The notes below the pieces were generated by a model. It did no database searches. It was not told the DNA's origin and saw only the letters and a program-made list of their open reading frames with translations. Below, piece after piece: positions 7,088 through 16,054 of a stretch of DNA of 64,000 bases. Source of the stretch: VFMC01 sp963791635 (GTDB lineage: Bacteria > Actinomycetota > Acidimicrobiia > Acidimicrobiales > Ilumatobacteraceae); assembly GCA_963791635.1 (NCBI GenBank), contig CAWBTC010000018.1, positions 62,001 to 126,000 of the forward strand. Reading direction: 5' to 3'. The translations under genes were made by a program, and so were the position numbers. The number at the start of each line of letters is the position of its first letter. The first letter of the stretch is position 1.

Positions 7088-8083
7088 TCAGCCTGCCACG
7101 ACGGACGCGATGCGCGAGCCGATCTCAGTGGTGGTGCCGGTACCCGCCTGATCGCAGGCGGCGCGGATGCGATCGCCCGCCTCGTGCTCGCCGAGGAAGT
7201 CGAGCATGAGCGCCGCGCTGAGGATCGCCGCGGTGGGGTTGGCCTTGCCGGTCCCGACGATGTCGGGAGCCGAACCGTGCACAGGCTCGAACATGCTCGG
7301 GCCCGTGCGGGCCGGGTTGAGGTTGGCACTGGAGGCGAGACCAATGCCACCGCTGACCGCGCCGCCGAGGTCGGTCAGGATGTCGCCGAACAAGTTGTCG
7401 GTCACCACCACGTCATACCGGTGAGGGTCCTGGACGAAGTAGATGCACGCCGCGTCGACGTGGTTGTAGGCGGTGCCCACGCCGGGGTATTCGGCCGCGA
7501 CGTCATTGAACGCTCGCTGCCACAGATCACCGGCGAAGGTGAGCACGTTGGTCTTGTGCACGAGCGTGACGTGCTCGCGGCCGTTGCGCTCGACCGCAAG
7601 TTCGAAGGCGTAGCGGATCGCACGCTCGGCACCCAGGCGGGTGTTCACCGAGCCCTGGGTGGCGACCTCGTGCGGTGTGCCCTTGCGGAGCACGCCACCT
7701 TCTCCCACATACGGGCCCTCGGTGTTCTCCCGGATGACCACGAAGTCGTGCGGCTCCGTGTGGCCTGGCGCCGTGCCGATGAACGGGCGCCGGTTCACGT
7801 ACAGGTCGAGCTCGAAGCGCATCTTCAACAGCAGGCCACGCTCGATCACGCCCGGGGGAACGTCGGGCGTGCCGACCGCGCCGAGCAGGATCGCGTCGTA
7901 ACCGCGCAGCTCGGCCAGCGTGGAGTCGCTCAGGATCTCCCCGTCGCGGAGGTAGCGCGAGCCACCCAGATCGAAGTCGGTGGTGTCGATGTCGACGCCC
8001 GCAGCGCGGACCACCTTGAGGGCTTCCGCGGTGACTTCGGGACCGATCCCGTCGCCGCCGATGACTGCGATGCGATGTGCCAT
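7088..8083 (-). CDS. leuB: 3-isopropylmalate dehydrogenase
   Basis: LeuB oxidatively decarboxylates 3-isopropylmalate to 2-oxoisocaproate with NAD, the third step of leucine synthesis. The 331-residue product has the N-terminal MAHRIAVIGGDGIGPEVT, substrate-site residues in RFELDLYVNRRPF, the ENTEGPYVGEGG loop, the metal-binding VVTDNLFGDILTDL, and the nucleotide-binding EPVHGSAPDIVGTGKANP. It is first in a two-gene operon with ilvE. A TACGTT -10-like hexamer lies 9 bases before the ATG, suggesting a very short leader. Two copies of a 50-bp repeat occupy the space further upstream. Confidence 0.95.
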   Translation of the reverse strand: MAHRIAVIGGDGIGPEVTAEALKVVRAAGVDIDTTDFDLGGSRYLRDGEILSDSTLAELRGYDAILLGAVGTPDVPPGVIERGLLLKMRFELDLYVNRRPFIGTAPGHTEPHDFVVIRENTEGPYVGEGGVLRKGTPHEVATQGSVNTRLGAERAIRYAFELAVERNGREHVTLVHKTNVLTFAGDLWQRAFNDVAAEYPGVGTAYNHVDAACIYFVQDPHRYDVVVTDNLFGDILTDLGGAVSGGIGLASSANLNPARTGPSMFEPVHGSAPDIVGTGKANPTAAILSAALMLDFLGEHEAGDRIRAACDQAGTGTTTEIGSRIASVVAG

Positions 8084-8103
8084 AGGCCAGGCAACGTACC
8101 GCC

Positions 8104-8215
8104 GCACCGCGTCTGCGCAGAAACGCACCGCAGAGGTGCCGTTGTGCGCACACCCGGACCCAGCTGCACCGCGTCTGCGCAGAAACGCACCGCATGGGTT
8201 CCGTTGTGCGCACAC
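8104..8215. repeat. Two direct copies of a 50-bp repeat
   Basis: Copies at 8104-8153 and 8166-8215 are nearly identical, with a 12-base spacer. Each holds the palindrome CTGCGCAG in its first part and a TGTGCGCACA-like palindrome near its end, so each can fold. They fill the divergent promoter region between leuB and the DUF1330 gene. They could be a regulator's sites or members of a dispersed repeat family. Confidence 0.8.
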
Positions 8216-8260
8216 GCGGCGGGCGACGGTGGCCATCGTCGACGGCAGTAGCGTCGGGCC

Positions 8261-8566
8261 ATGGCTGTTGCGTACCTCATCGTCGAGTCCAAGATCTCCG
8301 ACCCGGAGCAGTTCAAGCACTACATGGCGGCCGCACCTGAGGTGGTGAAGGCGTTCGCTGGCGAGTATCTCGTACGTGGCGGCCAGATCGAGGTGATCGA
8401 GGGCGACTGGGCACCAACCCGCATGACGGTGCTGCGCTACCCGGACATGGCAACAGCCCGAGCGATGTACGACAGCCCCGCCTACGTCGCGGCCAGAGCA
8501 CTCCGCGCCGGTGCCACCGAGATGTTCAACATGGTTCTGGTCGAAGGCGTCGACACACCGGTCTGA
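8261..8566 (+). CDS. DUF1330 family protein
   Basis: This small cytoplasmic protein of 101 residues has a ferredoxin-like dimeric alpha/beta-barrel fold, begins MAVAYLIVESKISDPEQFKHYM, and contains LVRGGQIEVIEGDW and VLRYPDMATARAMYDSPAY, typical of DUF1330. Family function is unknown. The gene probably is leaderless: TAGCGT lies at 8249-8254, six bases before the ATG, and no Shine-Dalgarno sequence is present. It is divergent from leuB, sharing the 50-bp repeat region. Confidence 0.85.
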   Translation: MAVAYLIVESKISDPEQFKHYMAAAPEVVKAFAGEYLVRGGQIEVIEGDWAPTRMTVLRYPDMATARAMYDSPAYVAARALRAGATEMFNMVLVEGVDTPV

Positions 8567-8624
8567 CCATGCGGGTCTGACACGCCGGTGAGCCCTCGTC
8601 TCCTGACACCACCCGTCTGTTCGA

Positions 8625-11600
8625 TCACGGCAGCGGACGGCCGTGCCGATGCCGGGTCCAGCTGATCGCCTGCTCACGCACCCAGTGGCGCAACTCGAGG
8701 TGCGGATCGTTCACGGGTGATGTCGGATCGATGTCCACTCCGGCCGTACGCCAGGCTCGCCACACGTCGTCGCCGACCTGGCCGACCTGGCCGACGGGGC
8801 CGACGAGGCGGATCCGATCTACGCCCGCTGCCATCGGCTCGTCGACCAGCTCCACGCCGGCGGTCCGAGCGGCGACACGGGCCACATCCAGCAACGTCGG
8901 ATCCGCACCTTCACCCGCCACCAACGCCACCCGGCGGAGCGGGCGGTATCGCAGCAGGTTGCGCTCGCACTCGAGACCTGACGGGTCATGCTCGACGGCG
9001 AACTCAGCGGCCCACACGCTGGCGAATGCCGACGAGTCGAGCGTGCCCGCACCACTCCATGAGCCGAATGCCTCCACGTAGTGAGGGCCGCCCGCCTTCG
9101 GACCGCACCCCACCGACGACCGCTTCCATCCACCGAATGGCTGACGCCGCACGACTGCACCGGTGATGTGCCGGTTGACGTAGGCGTTGCCCACCTCCAC
9201 CTCGTCCAGCCAGCGGGCCACCTCACGCTCGTCGAGCGACTGGATGCCACCCGTCAGTCCGAAGTCGGAGCTGTTCTGGATCGCGATCGCATGATCGAGG
9301 TCGTCGGCGCGCACGATGCCGAGCACCGGGCCGAAGCACTCGGTGCGCTGGAACCACGAGCCCTGCCGCACCCCAAGGCGGACGCCTGGCGTCCAGGTGC
9401 GCTCGTCGATCTCGCGCGGCTCCACCAGCCACTCCTCACCTGGCTCCAACGTCGTCAGCGCCCGCTGCAACTGTGGCGACGGACGCCCGATCAGCGGGCC
9501 GGTCATCGTCGACAGATCCGTCGCCGGTCCCACCCGAACGCTCTGCACGGCGTCGGCCAGTCGTTGCCGAAAGCGAGGGTCGTCGTACAGCGGCGCCTCC
9601 ACGATCGCGAGACTCGCTGCCGAGCACTTCTGCCCGGCGTGACCGAACGCAGAGCGCACCAGGTCCTTGATCGCCGCGTCCTCGTCGGCAGCCGCGGTGA
9701 TCACCATCGCGTTCTTGCCGCTCGTCTCGGCGAACAGCCGCATCGATGGTCGCCAGTCGAGGAATCGCATCGCAGTCTCGTATGCACCGGTGAGGACGAC
9801 GGCGCCGACATCGGGATGGGTCACGAGCCGCCGACCCACCTCATTGTCGGGGCACGCCACGTACTGCAGCGCGTCGGACGGCACGCCGGCACGCCACATC
9901 TGCTCGACGAGCAGTCGTGCCGTTGCTCGGACCTCGGGGGCCGGCTTGAGCACGACCGCATTTCCGGCCGCGAGCGCGGCCAACACCCCACCGGCTGGGA
10001 TCGCGTACGGGAAGTTCCACGGTGACGCGACCACCACCACACCGATCGCCTGGAACCGCATGCCGCGCTGCTCACCCTCGACGATGCCGTCGAGGCTCGT
10101 GGCGTAGTAGCGGGCGAAGTCGATCGCCTCGGAGACCTCCGGGTCTCCTTCTGCCACCGTCTTGGCCGCCTCGTGTGCCATCAGCGCGAGCGTCGCGCCG
10201 CGCCCGCGCTCCATCTCGTCGGCCACATCCATCAGCACACCTTGACGTTCGGCCACCGATGTCGTTCGCCAGGTGGACGACACAGCCGTCGCCACCACCT
10301 GGTCGATCTCGTCGATCGAGTCGAGCACCGACACGTCCATCGGCGGCGGTGAAGCAAGCGCTGCCTCCACCCACACCCGATTCGCCGCGCTCGTCCAGTC
10401 CGTATCGGCAGCATTGGAGAACGCCGTCGGAGCGGCTGATGCGTCCGCGGCAGGTCTGGTGAGCGCCCGAGTCGGGCGGCGCTCCCCGGATCCGTCGCCC
10501 GCCGGCGCGAAGGCCGGAGCGATCCCGTCCCCATCGGTTCGCCTGTGTTGGGCTCGGCGGGACACGGTGGACACCTCGACCCGCGCTGCCATCGACGCCT
10601 CGAACCGCCTGCGTTGCTCATCCCATTCGATGCTGCCCGGCTCGAGCGTGAACAGCGAGCGAAGGAAGTTCTCCGGCGACGTGTTCTCGTCCAGGCGGCG
10701 GGTGAGATAGGCGATGCTCGACGGCAGGTCATCGGTGCGGACCACCGGCGCGTACAGCAGCACGTTCTTCGCCTCCCCGAGCACGGCCCTCGCTTGGGCC
10801 GGCGCCATGCCCTCGAGCATCTCCAGATCGATCTGACCCTGCGCGGGCAGGCTCATCGCCCACGCGATGTCGAACAGGTTGTGGCTCGCCACGCCGACGC
10901 GCACCGCAGTCGCCCAGCGCGGCTCGAGCGCCGACTCGATCAGGCGCTTGAAGCTCGCGTCCACCTCGTGCTTGGTCGCATACGGCGCCTGCTGCCAGCC
11001 GTGCAGCTCACTCTCCACCTGTTCCATTGCCAGGTTGGCGCCCTTCACCACACGGATCTTGAGTGTCCCGCCACCACGCTCGTGACGTGCGACGGCCCAC
11101 TCGCACAGCTGCCGGCAGGCATCGTGCGAATCGGGTAGGTATGCCTGCAGCACGATGCCCGCGTGCACGCCGATGAACTCGGGTTCGTCGAGCACGCGCT
11201 GCATCGACGCGATCGTCAGCGGCAGGTCGCGGAACTCCTCCATGTCGAGGTTGAGGAACGTGCGCGGGCTGACCGATTCGGCCAGCCGGTACAGGTCGCG
11301 CAATCTGGCGGCGATCCGGGCCACCGAGTGCTCGAACGCCAGCACGTCGAGGTTGGCGCAGATCGCGGAGATCTTCAACGACACGTACGTGACGTCGGGC
11401 CGGGCGATCCGCTCGCGCAGCAGCACCATCCGCGCGTCGGCCTCGGCGTCGCTGAGGATCGCCTCCCCGAGCACGTTGACGTTCAATCGGAACCCCTCGG
11501 CCGATCGGCGTGCAACGTGGCGGGCGAAGGCCGGATCCTCGGCCGGTAGCACCACGCCCTGGGCCTCGATCAGAATCCGCCTGCGCACCAGCGGCATCAC

Positions 11601-11942
11601 GAGCCGCGGCAACCGCGGCGCCACCACCGAGCCCATCCGCAGCAACGTTCGATCGATCACACCGAGCCCCGACGCGTCGCCCAGATCGCGCACGACCGCA
11701 GCGAAGCGGGCTGCGGCTCGCCGGTCATCGTCGAGGCGCAGCACTTCGTCGGTCAGCGCGAACGTGAGCTCGCGCAGCCCGGCGTCGTCGACGATGCGTG
11801 CGAGCCGCGCCTGGCGACGGCGTTCACCCCGACGCGTGTCACGCCGCGAGACGACCAACAGCGCCGCCGCACGGCTCACCGCCGCGCCGGTGTCGGCCGG
11901 CTCTGGACGGGTGGGGGTCGGGGCAGACGGAGGCAGCGTCAT
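8625..11942 (-). CDS. putA: Bifunctional proline dehydrogenase / L-glutamate gamma-semialdehyde dehydrogenase
   Basis: This 1105-residue protein carries out both steps of proline oxidation to glutamate. The N-terminal half is a proline dehydrogenase barrel (about residues 100-430) with YVSLKISAICANL, TFLNLDMEEFRDL, VLQAYLPDS, RVVKGANLAMEQVE and RVGVASHNLFDIAWA. After a low-complexity linker (about 470-530) comes the aldehyde dehydrogenase with SPWNFPYAIPAGGVLAAL, the general-base Glu of LFAETSGKN, and the catalytic Cys of HAGQKCSAASL. There is no N-terminal DNA-binding domain, so it should not repress itself. Start ATG 11942 has GAGGGAGTG upstream. A divergent AraC-type gene, with an inverted repeat between them, is the likely regulator. 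Confidence 0.93.
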   Translation of the reverse strand: MTLPPSAPTPTRPEPADTGAAVSRAAALLVVSRRDTRRGERRRQARLARIVDDAGLRELTFALTDEVLRLDDDRRAAARFAAVVRDLGDASGLGVIDRTLLRMGSVVAPRLPRLVMPLVRRRILIEAQGVVLPAEDPAFARHVARRSAEGFRLNVNVLGEAILSDAEADARMVLLRERIARPDVTYVSLKISAICANLDVLAFEHSVARIAARLRDLYRLAESVSPRTFLNLDMEEFRDLPLTIASMQRVLDEPEFIGVHAGIVLQAYLPDSHDACRQLCEWAVARHERGGGTLKIRVVKGANLAMEQVESELHGWQQAPYATKHEVDASFKRLIESALEPRWATAVRVGVASHNLFDIAWAMSLPAQGQIDLEMLEGMAPAQARAVLGEAKNVLLYAPVVRTDDLPSSIAYLTRRLDENTSPENFLRSLFTLEPGSIEWDEQRRRFEASMAARVEVSTVSRRAQHRRTDGDGIAPAFAPAGDGSGERRPTRALTRPAADASAAPTAFSNAADTDWTSAANRVWVEAALASPPPMDVSVLDSIDEIDQVVATAVSSTWRTTSVAERQGVLMDVADEMERGRGATLALMAHEAAKTVAEGDPEVSEAIDFARYYATSLDGIVEGEQRGMRFQAIGVVVVASPWNFPYAIPAGGVLAALAAGNAVVLKPAPEVRATARLLVEQMWRAGVPSDALQYVACPDNEVGRRLVTHPDVGAVVLTGAYETAMRFLDWRPSMRLFAETSGKNAMVITAAADEDAAIKDLVRSAFGHAGQKCSAASLAIVEAPLYDDPRFRQRLADAVQSVRVGPATDLSTMTGPLIGRPSPQLQRALTTLEPGEEWLVEPREIDERTWTPGVRLGVRQGSWFQRTECFGPVLGIVRADDLDHAIAIQNSSDFGLTGGIQSLDEREVARWLDEVEVGNAYVNRHITGAVVRRQPFGGWKRSSVGCGPKAGGPHYVEAFGSWSGAGTLDSSAFASVWAAEFAVEHDPSGLECERNLLRYRPLRRVALVAGEGADPTLLDVARVAARTAGVELVDEPMAAGVDRIRLVGPVGQVGQVGDDVWRAWRTAGVDIDPTSPVNDPHLELRHWVREQAISWTRHRHGRPLP

Positions 11943-11956
11943 CACTCCCTCACTTG

Positions 11957-11981
11957 ACCTGGGCAGAGCTAGCACCCAGGT
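11957..11981. promoter_or_regulatory. Inverted repeat upstream of putA
   Basis: ACCTGGG (11957-11963) and CCCAGGT (11975-11981) are separated by 11 bases and lie just upstream of the putA start, between it and the AraC-type regulator. It is a candidate operator for that regulator. Confidence 0.45.
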
Positions 11982-12149
11982 GATGCCCGTTCCGTCGAAT
12001 TCGTACCAATGAACGAGTGGTTCGTGAGCTCGGCACCCGCCACACGGGTCGCGGCCCACGATTCGCACGGTGCCAGAGCAGGGGACACTTCTCCGCGTGG
12101 TGCAGCTCAACGGACTGCCGCCGGTTCGAGCGCTCCGTACGATGTCCGG

Positions 12150-12860
12150 GTGCATCCTGTCGTCGCCGCGCTTCACGACGTGTTCGCCGGCGTGCCGCAC
12201 ACCATGTTCTGCGTGAAAGACGTCGAGGGCCGCTACCTCGCCGTCAATCAGGCGTTCGCCGAACACGCGGGCCGCAGCGTGGAAGCCGTGCTCGGCAGCA
12301 CCGCGACCGACCTCTTCCCGCACGATCTGGCCGAGTCCTACGAGGCGCAGGACCAGCGGGTGCTGGCAACCGGCGAGGCGATCCGCAACGAGCTCGAACT
12401 GATCCTGCGCCCGGACGGCACACGCGGCTGGTACGTGAGCACCAAGACCCTGCTGCTCGACGAACACGGTGAGCTGATCGGCCTCGCCTCTGTCTCCTAC
12501 GACCTGCGCTCGGGCACCGCTCCCGACGACCGGCACCAGCGCCTCCAGGCCGCGATCGACCTCGCCCGTCGCCGCTACGCCGAACCGGTGAGGGTCGACG
12601 AACTGGCCGAGGCCGCCGGACTCTCCCTCCCGCAGCTCGACCGGGCGCTTCGTCGCACCATCGGCCTCTCCCCCAAACAGCTCCTGCTGCGTGCCCGGCT
12701 CGACGAAGCGATGCGCCGGCTCGACGACACCGACCTCCCGATCGCGACGATCGCCAACGAGTGCGGCTACTACGACCAGAGCTCGTTCACCCGCCAGTTC
12801 CGGCGTGCCACCGGCCTCACCCCTGGCACCTACCGCACCGAGATCCGCCATCGCCGGTGA
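12150..12860 (+). CDS. PAS-domain AraC-family transcriptional regulator
   Basis: The 236-residue product has an N-terminal PAS sensor (about 15-120; HTMFCVKDVEGRYLAVNQAF, GRSVEAVLGSTATDLFP, then a PAC-like GELIGLASVSYDLR). A C-terminal AraC/XylS helix-turn-helix pair follows (about 135-235; VDELAEAAGLSLPQLDRALR and IATIANECGYYDQSSFTRQF ending TGLTPGTYR). The frame is open back to ATG 12009, but those 47 residues are unlike the family. GTG 12150 is preferred because TACGAT (12138-12143) ends six bases before it, giving a leaderless gene. It is divergent from putA and may activate it in response to a ligand bound by the PAS domain; proline or a derivative is a guess. Confidence 0.85.
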   Translation: MHPVVAALHDVFAGVPHTMFCVKDVEGRYLAVNQAFAEHAGRSVEAVLGSTATDLFPHDLAESYEAQDQRVLATGEAIRNELELILRPDGTRGWYVSTKTLLLDEHGELIGLASVSYDLRSGTAPDDRHQRLQAAIDLARRRYAEPVRVDELAEAAGLSLPQLDRALRRTIGLSPKQLLLRARLDEAMRRLDDTDLPIATIANECGYYDQSSFTRQFRRATGLTPGTYRTEIRHRR

Positions 12861-12932
12861 GCACAGCTGACCGACCGACAGCGACGGGTGGACGGCTCGC
12901 GGTGAGCAGGGCGTCGGTAGAGTGAAAGGTCT

Positions 12933-13415
12933 ATGGCGAAGCACCACCTCTCCCGGTCGGCGTACGAACGGCTGAAGGCCGAGTTCGACGACCTCACCAC
13001 ACGGGGGCGCATCGAGGTGGCCAACAAGATCGAGACGGCGCGCCTGATGGGCGACCTCTCGGAGAACGGCGACTACCACGCCGCCAAGGATGAACAGGGC
13101 CACATGGAGGGCCGGATCCGTCACCTCGAGCATCTGCTCCACCCGCTCAACCACCAGATCATCGAGGTCGGCGACCCCGAGATGATCGGCCCTGGGAGCA
13201 TCGTCACGGTCGTCTACGAAGGCGACGATGACGACATGGCCGAGCGCTACCTGATCGGCCATCCCGAGGAGAAGACCGACGAGCTCGACGTGATGAGCCC
13301 GCAGTCACCGCTCGGCATGGCGCTCCTCGGGAAGGGCCCCGGCGACGTGGTGGAGTATCGGGCACCCCATGGTGCACTGAAGGTCAAGGTGCTCGAGGTG
13401 GAGACCGCTGAGTGA
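12933..13415 (+). CDS. greA: Transcription elongation factor GreA
   Basis: GreA rescues backtracked RNA polymerase by stimulating transcript cleavage in the active site. The 160-residue product has the N-terminal coiled-coil finger with acidic tip (IETARLMGDLSENGDYHAAK, holding the Asp and Glu that reach the catalytic Mg) and the C-terminal FKBP-like domain (GPGSIVTVVYEGDDDD ... PLGMALLGKGPGDVVEYRAP). Length is normal. TAGAGT lies nine bases before the ATG and no clear ribosome binding site is seen. It overlaps the start of the following hydrolase gene by four bases, so the two are cotranscribed. Confidence 0.95.
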   Translation: MAKHHLSRSAYERLKAEFDDLTTRGRIEVANKIETARLMGDLSENGDYHAAKDEQGHMEGRIRHLEHLLHPLNHQIIEVGDPEMIGPGSIVTVVYEGDDDDMAERYLIGHPEEKTDELDVMSPQSPLGMALLGKGPGDVVEYRAPHGALKVKVLEVETAE

Positions 13416-14302
13416 CCCTCCGTGACGGCGGGGGCATCTCGTCCCCCATCCTGCCGTCGGGTGCGGCCATGGAGCTCCCCGGCCGAGGCACCACGTTCGT
13501 GCGTCACGTGGAAGGCCCGCTCGGCGCGCCCACGCTCGTGCTGCTGCACGGCTGGACCGCCACCGCAGATCTCAACTGGTTCACCACGTACCACCCGCTC
13601 GGACGCCAGTACCGGGTGATCGCCATCGACCACCGCGGCCACGGCCGGGGCATCCGATCGAAGAAGCAGTTCAGGCTGGAGGACTGCGCCGACGACGCGG
13701 TCGCCGTGTGCGACGTGCTCGGCATCGACAAGTTCATCCCTGTCGGCTACTCGATGGGTGGGCCGATCGCGCAGCTGATGTGGCGCCAACACCCCGATCG
13801 CGTCGCCGGCCTCGTGCTGTGCGCCACGTCCGGCTACTTCGTCACCTCACGTGAGGAGCGGATGAGCTTCCTCGGGCTGTCGGGCCTCGCCGCGGTCGCC
13901 CGCCTCACCCCGCTGCAAGCCCGTCGCTGGCTCACCGCCCAGCTCTACCTGCAGCGCAAGACCGAGCAGTGGGAACCCTGGGCCGTGCAGGAGGCGAGCA
14001 TGCACGATTGGCGGATGGTGCTCGAGGCCGGCAAGGCGATCGGCTCGTTCTCGTCACGGCCATGGCTCGCAGAGGTCGACGTTCCGACCTCGGTCGTGAT
14101 CACGATGCGCGACCGAGTCGTGCCCGTGCGCCGACAGGTGCGACTGTTCGAATCGATCAAAGGTGCCGAAGCGTTCCGCGTCGACGGTGACCACGACACC
14201 GTGGTCGCGCAGGCCGACCGGTTCGTGCCCACGCTGCTGCGGGCCACCCACAGCGTCGTCGAACGAGCCGATCTGCGATCGCAGGTGTCCACCATCGCCT
14301 GA
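13412..14302 (+). CDS. Alpha/beta hydrolase
   Basis: The 296-residue product is a classic alpha/beta hydrolase: oxyanion-hole LVLLHGWTA, then IAIDHRGHGRG, the nucleophile elbow GYSMGG (Ser114), an acidic residue in VVITMRDRVVP, and a His in VDGDHDTVVAQ. The substrate is unknown. The GTG start at 13412 overlaps the greA stop codon (GTGA), implying translational coupling; an internal ATG at residue 20 is an alternative start. No signal peptide is present. Confidence 0.88.
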   Translation: MTLRDGGGISSPILPSGAAMELPGRGTTFVRHVEGPLGAPTLVLLHGWTATADLNWFTTYHPLGRQYRVIAIDHRGHGRGIRSKKQFRLEDCADDAVAVCDVLGIDKFIPVGYSMGGPIAQLMWRQHPDRVAGLVLCATSGYFVTSREERMSFLGLSGLAAVARLTPLQARRWLTAQLYLQRKTEQWEPWAVQEASMHDWRMVLEAGKAIGSFSSRPWLAEVDVPTSVVITMRDRVVPVRRQVRLFESIKGAEAFRVDGDHDTVVAQADRFVPTLLRATHSVVERADLRSQVSTIA

Positions 14303-14391
14303 CGAACAGGCCCCACGTCCGCTTGCTCGGGATCGGACATGCGAGTGCCACGCGCCACCCCGGGGTGGCAACTGGCACTCGGGTCAGCACC

Positions 14392-14460
14392 GTGGGACTC
14401 GGGTGGGGGTGTGGGACTCGGGTGGGGGTGTGGGACTCGGGTGGGGGTGTGGGACTCGGG
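14392..14460. repeat. 19-bp G-rich tandem repeat, about 3.6 copies
   Basis: Units GTGGGACTCGGGTGGGGGT at 14392-14410, 14411-14429 and 14430-14448, plus a partial copy from 14449. The tract lies just upstream of the ABC1 kinase gene. The G-runs on the plus strand could form a G-quadruplex, and copy number could vary. Confidence 0.9.
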
Positions 14461-14504
14461 ACTCGGGTGGCCGCGTTGGTGTCGGGTCACGGCATCCTTG
14501 GGGC

Positions 14505-15980
14505 GTGAAGAAGCCGGTGATGCTGCTCCTCGGTCTGGCAGGTGGCCTGGCCGGCGGCGTTGCAGGTGCAGTGGTGCTGCGGCGCCGACATGACGTGCGC
14601 CTCCAACGCAACGTCGATCTCGCCTCGCTCGGACTGAAGGTCGGCGGCACCTACGCCTCGACCGCGGCCCGCAAGGTGTTCGCCACCGCCGAGCGGCGCA
14701 TCGAACTCGACGACGAGCGCGCGCTGAAGACAGCAGAGGCGATCAGCGAGCGCCTCGGCAACATGAAGGGCGCGCTGATGAAGCTCGGCCAGATGGCGAG
14801 CTACATCGATGAAGGACTGCCCGGCCCCATGCGCGAGGCGCTCTCCCAACTGCAGTCGAACGCACCGCCGATGAGCACTGAGCTTGCCGCCCAGGTGATC
14901 CGCGAGGAGCTCGGCCGATCCCCCGACGAGCTGTTCGTCGAATGGGACCCCCAGCCCCTCGCGTCTGCCTCCATCGGTCAGGTACACCGGGCGATCGTGA
15001 TCGATCCCGTGACCGGCCTCGAACGGGCCGTTGCCGTGAAGGTGCAGTACCCGGGCGTGGGCGAGGCGATCGAAGCCGACCTGCGCAATGCCGACCTCCT
15101 CGGCACCATCTTGCGGCAAGGCTTCGGCGGGCTCGATCCCGACGAGATGGTGGCAGAGGTCAAAGAGCGGATCACCGACGAACTCGACTACGAGCTCGAG
15201 GCGCGCAACCAGACGATCTTCGCCGACCACTACCGCGGCCATCCGTTCATCCACGTTCCCGAGGTGCTCAGCTCGTTCAGCACCCGACGCGTGCTCACCA
15301 CCGAGCTCGTCACCGGCCACACGTGGGCCGAGGCCCTCACGTGGGACCAAGACCAGCGCAACATGATCGGCGAGACCCTGTTCCGCTTCGTGTTCCGGAG
15401 CCTCTACGGCATGCACTTGTTCAACGGCGATCCCCACCCGGGCAACTACCTGTTCCACCGTGACGGCAAGGTCACGTTCTTCGACTTCGGGCTCGTGAAG
15501 CAGTTCAGCGACAACGAGATGCGCACCTTCGTGTCGATGGTGCGAGCCGCTGCCTACGATCACGACGTCCCAGCTTTCCGGCGCACCGTGGAGGCGGCCG
15601 GCATGCTCCGCCCGGGCGCTCCGGTGCCCGACGACGAGGTGGGCGAGTACTTCAGCCAGTTCTATGAGAGCGTCCGCGAGGACAAGCACGTCACCTGGTC
15701 GGGTGAGTACTCGAGCCGCATCGTGCGCCACACGTTCGACCGAAGCAGCCCGATCTCGCAGTACGCCACGGTGCCGAAAGCGTTCGTGTTCATCCAACGC
15801 ATCAACCTCGGCCTCTACGCACTGCTCGGCGAGCTCACGGCGAGCGGCAACTACCGCAAGATGGCCGAGGAGCTGTGGCCGTTCGTGCAGGGCCCGCCCA
15901 GCACACCGATGGCGGACGCCGAGCAGAACTGGTTGCTGTCACTCGCTCAGCGACCGACCGAGCCCGCACCGACAGGTTGA
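14505..15980 (+). CDS. ABC1/UbiB-family atypical kinase
   Basis: The 491-residue product has an N-terminal membrane segment (MLLLGLAGGLAGGVAGAVVL) and then the ABC1/ADCK kinase-like fold: the KxGQ motif in KLGQMASYIDEGLP, the Ala-rich loop PLASASIGQVH, a Lys in AVAVKVQYPG, the ExD-type ITDELDYELEARN, the catalytic NGDPHPGNYLF and the metal-binding FFDFGLVKQF. UbiB-family proteins support isoprenoid quinone or lipid biology as ATPases. The actual partner in this actinobacterium is unknown, and menaquinone rather than ubiquinone would be expected. Start GTG 14505 is chosen because similarity begins there; the frame is open much further upstream only by chance, across a tandem repeat. Confidence 0.88.
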   Translation: MKKPVMLLLGLAGGLAGGVAGAVVLRRRHDVRLQRNVDLASLGLKVGGTYASTAARKVFATAERRIELDDERALKTAEAISERLGNMKGALMKLGQMASYIDEGLPGPMREALSQLQSNAPPMSTELAAQVIREELGRSPDELFVEWDPQPLASASIGQVHRAIVIDPVTGLERAVAVKVQYPGVGEAIEADLRNADLLGTILRQGFGGLDPDEMVAEVKERITDELDYELEARNQTIFADHYRGHPFIHVPEVLSSFSTRRVLTTELVTGHTWAEALTWDQDQRNMIGETLFRFVFRSLYGMHLFNGDPHPGNYLFHRDGKVTFFDFGLVKQFSDNEMRTFVSMVRAAAYDHDVPAFRRTVEAAGMLRPGAPVPDDEVGEYFSQFYESVREDKHVTWSGEYSSRIVRHTFDRSSPISQYATVPKAFVFIQRINLGLYALLGELTASGNYRKMAEELWPFVQGPPSTPMADAEQNWLLSLAQRPTEPAPTG

Positions 15981-16054
15981 ACACCGGGCTACAGCGGCGC
16001 GGATGCGGCCGTGGTCGCCCCCATGGGCGACACTCGACCTCCCGCTGGGCTCGC

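Noticed and set aside
12009..12149. AraC-type regulator starting at ATG 12009
   Set aside because: The extra 47 residues have no PAS-like sequence, and a -10 hexamer sits directly before GTG 12150.
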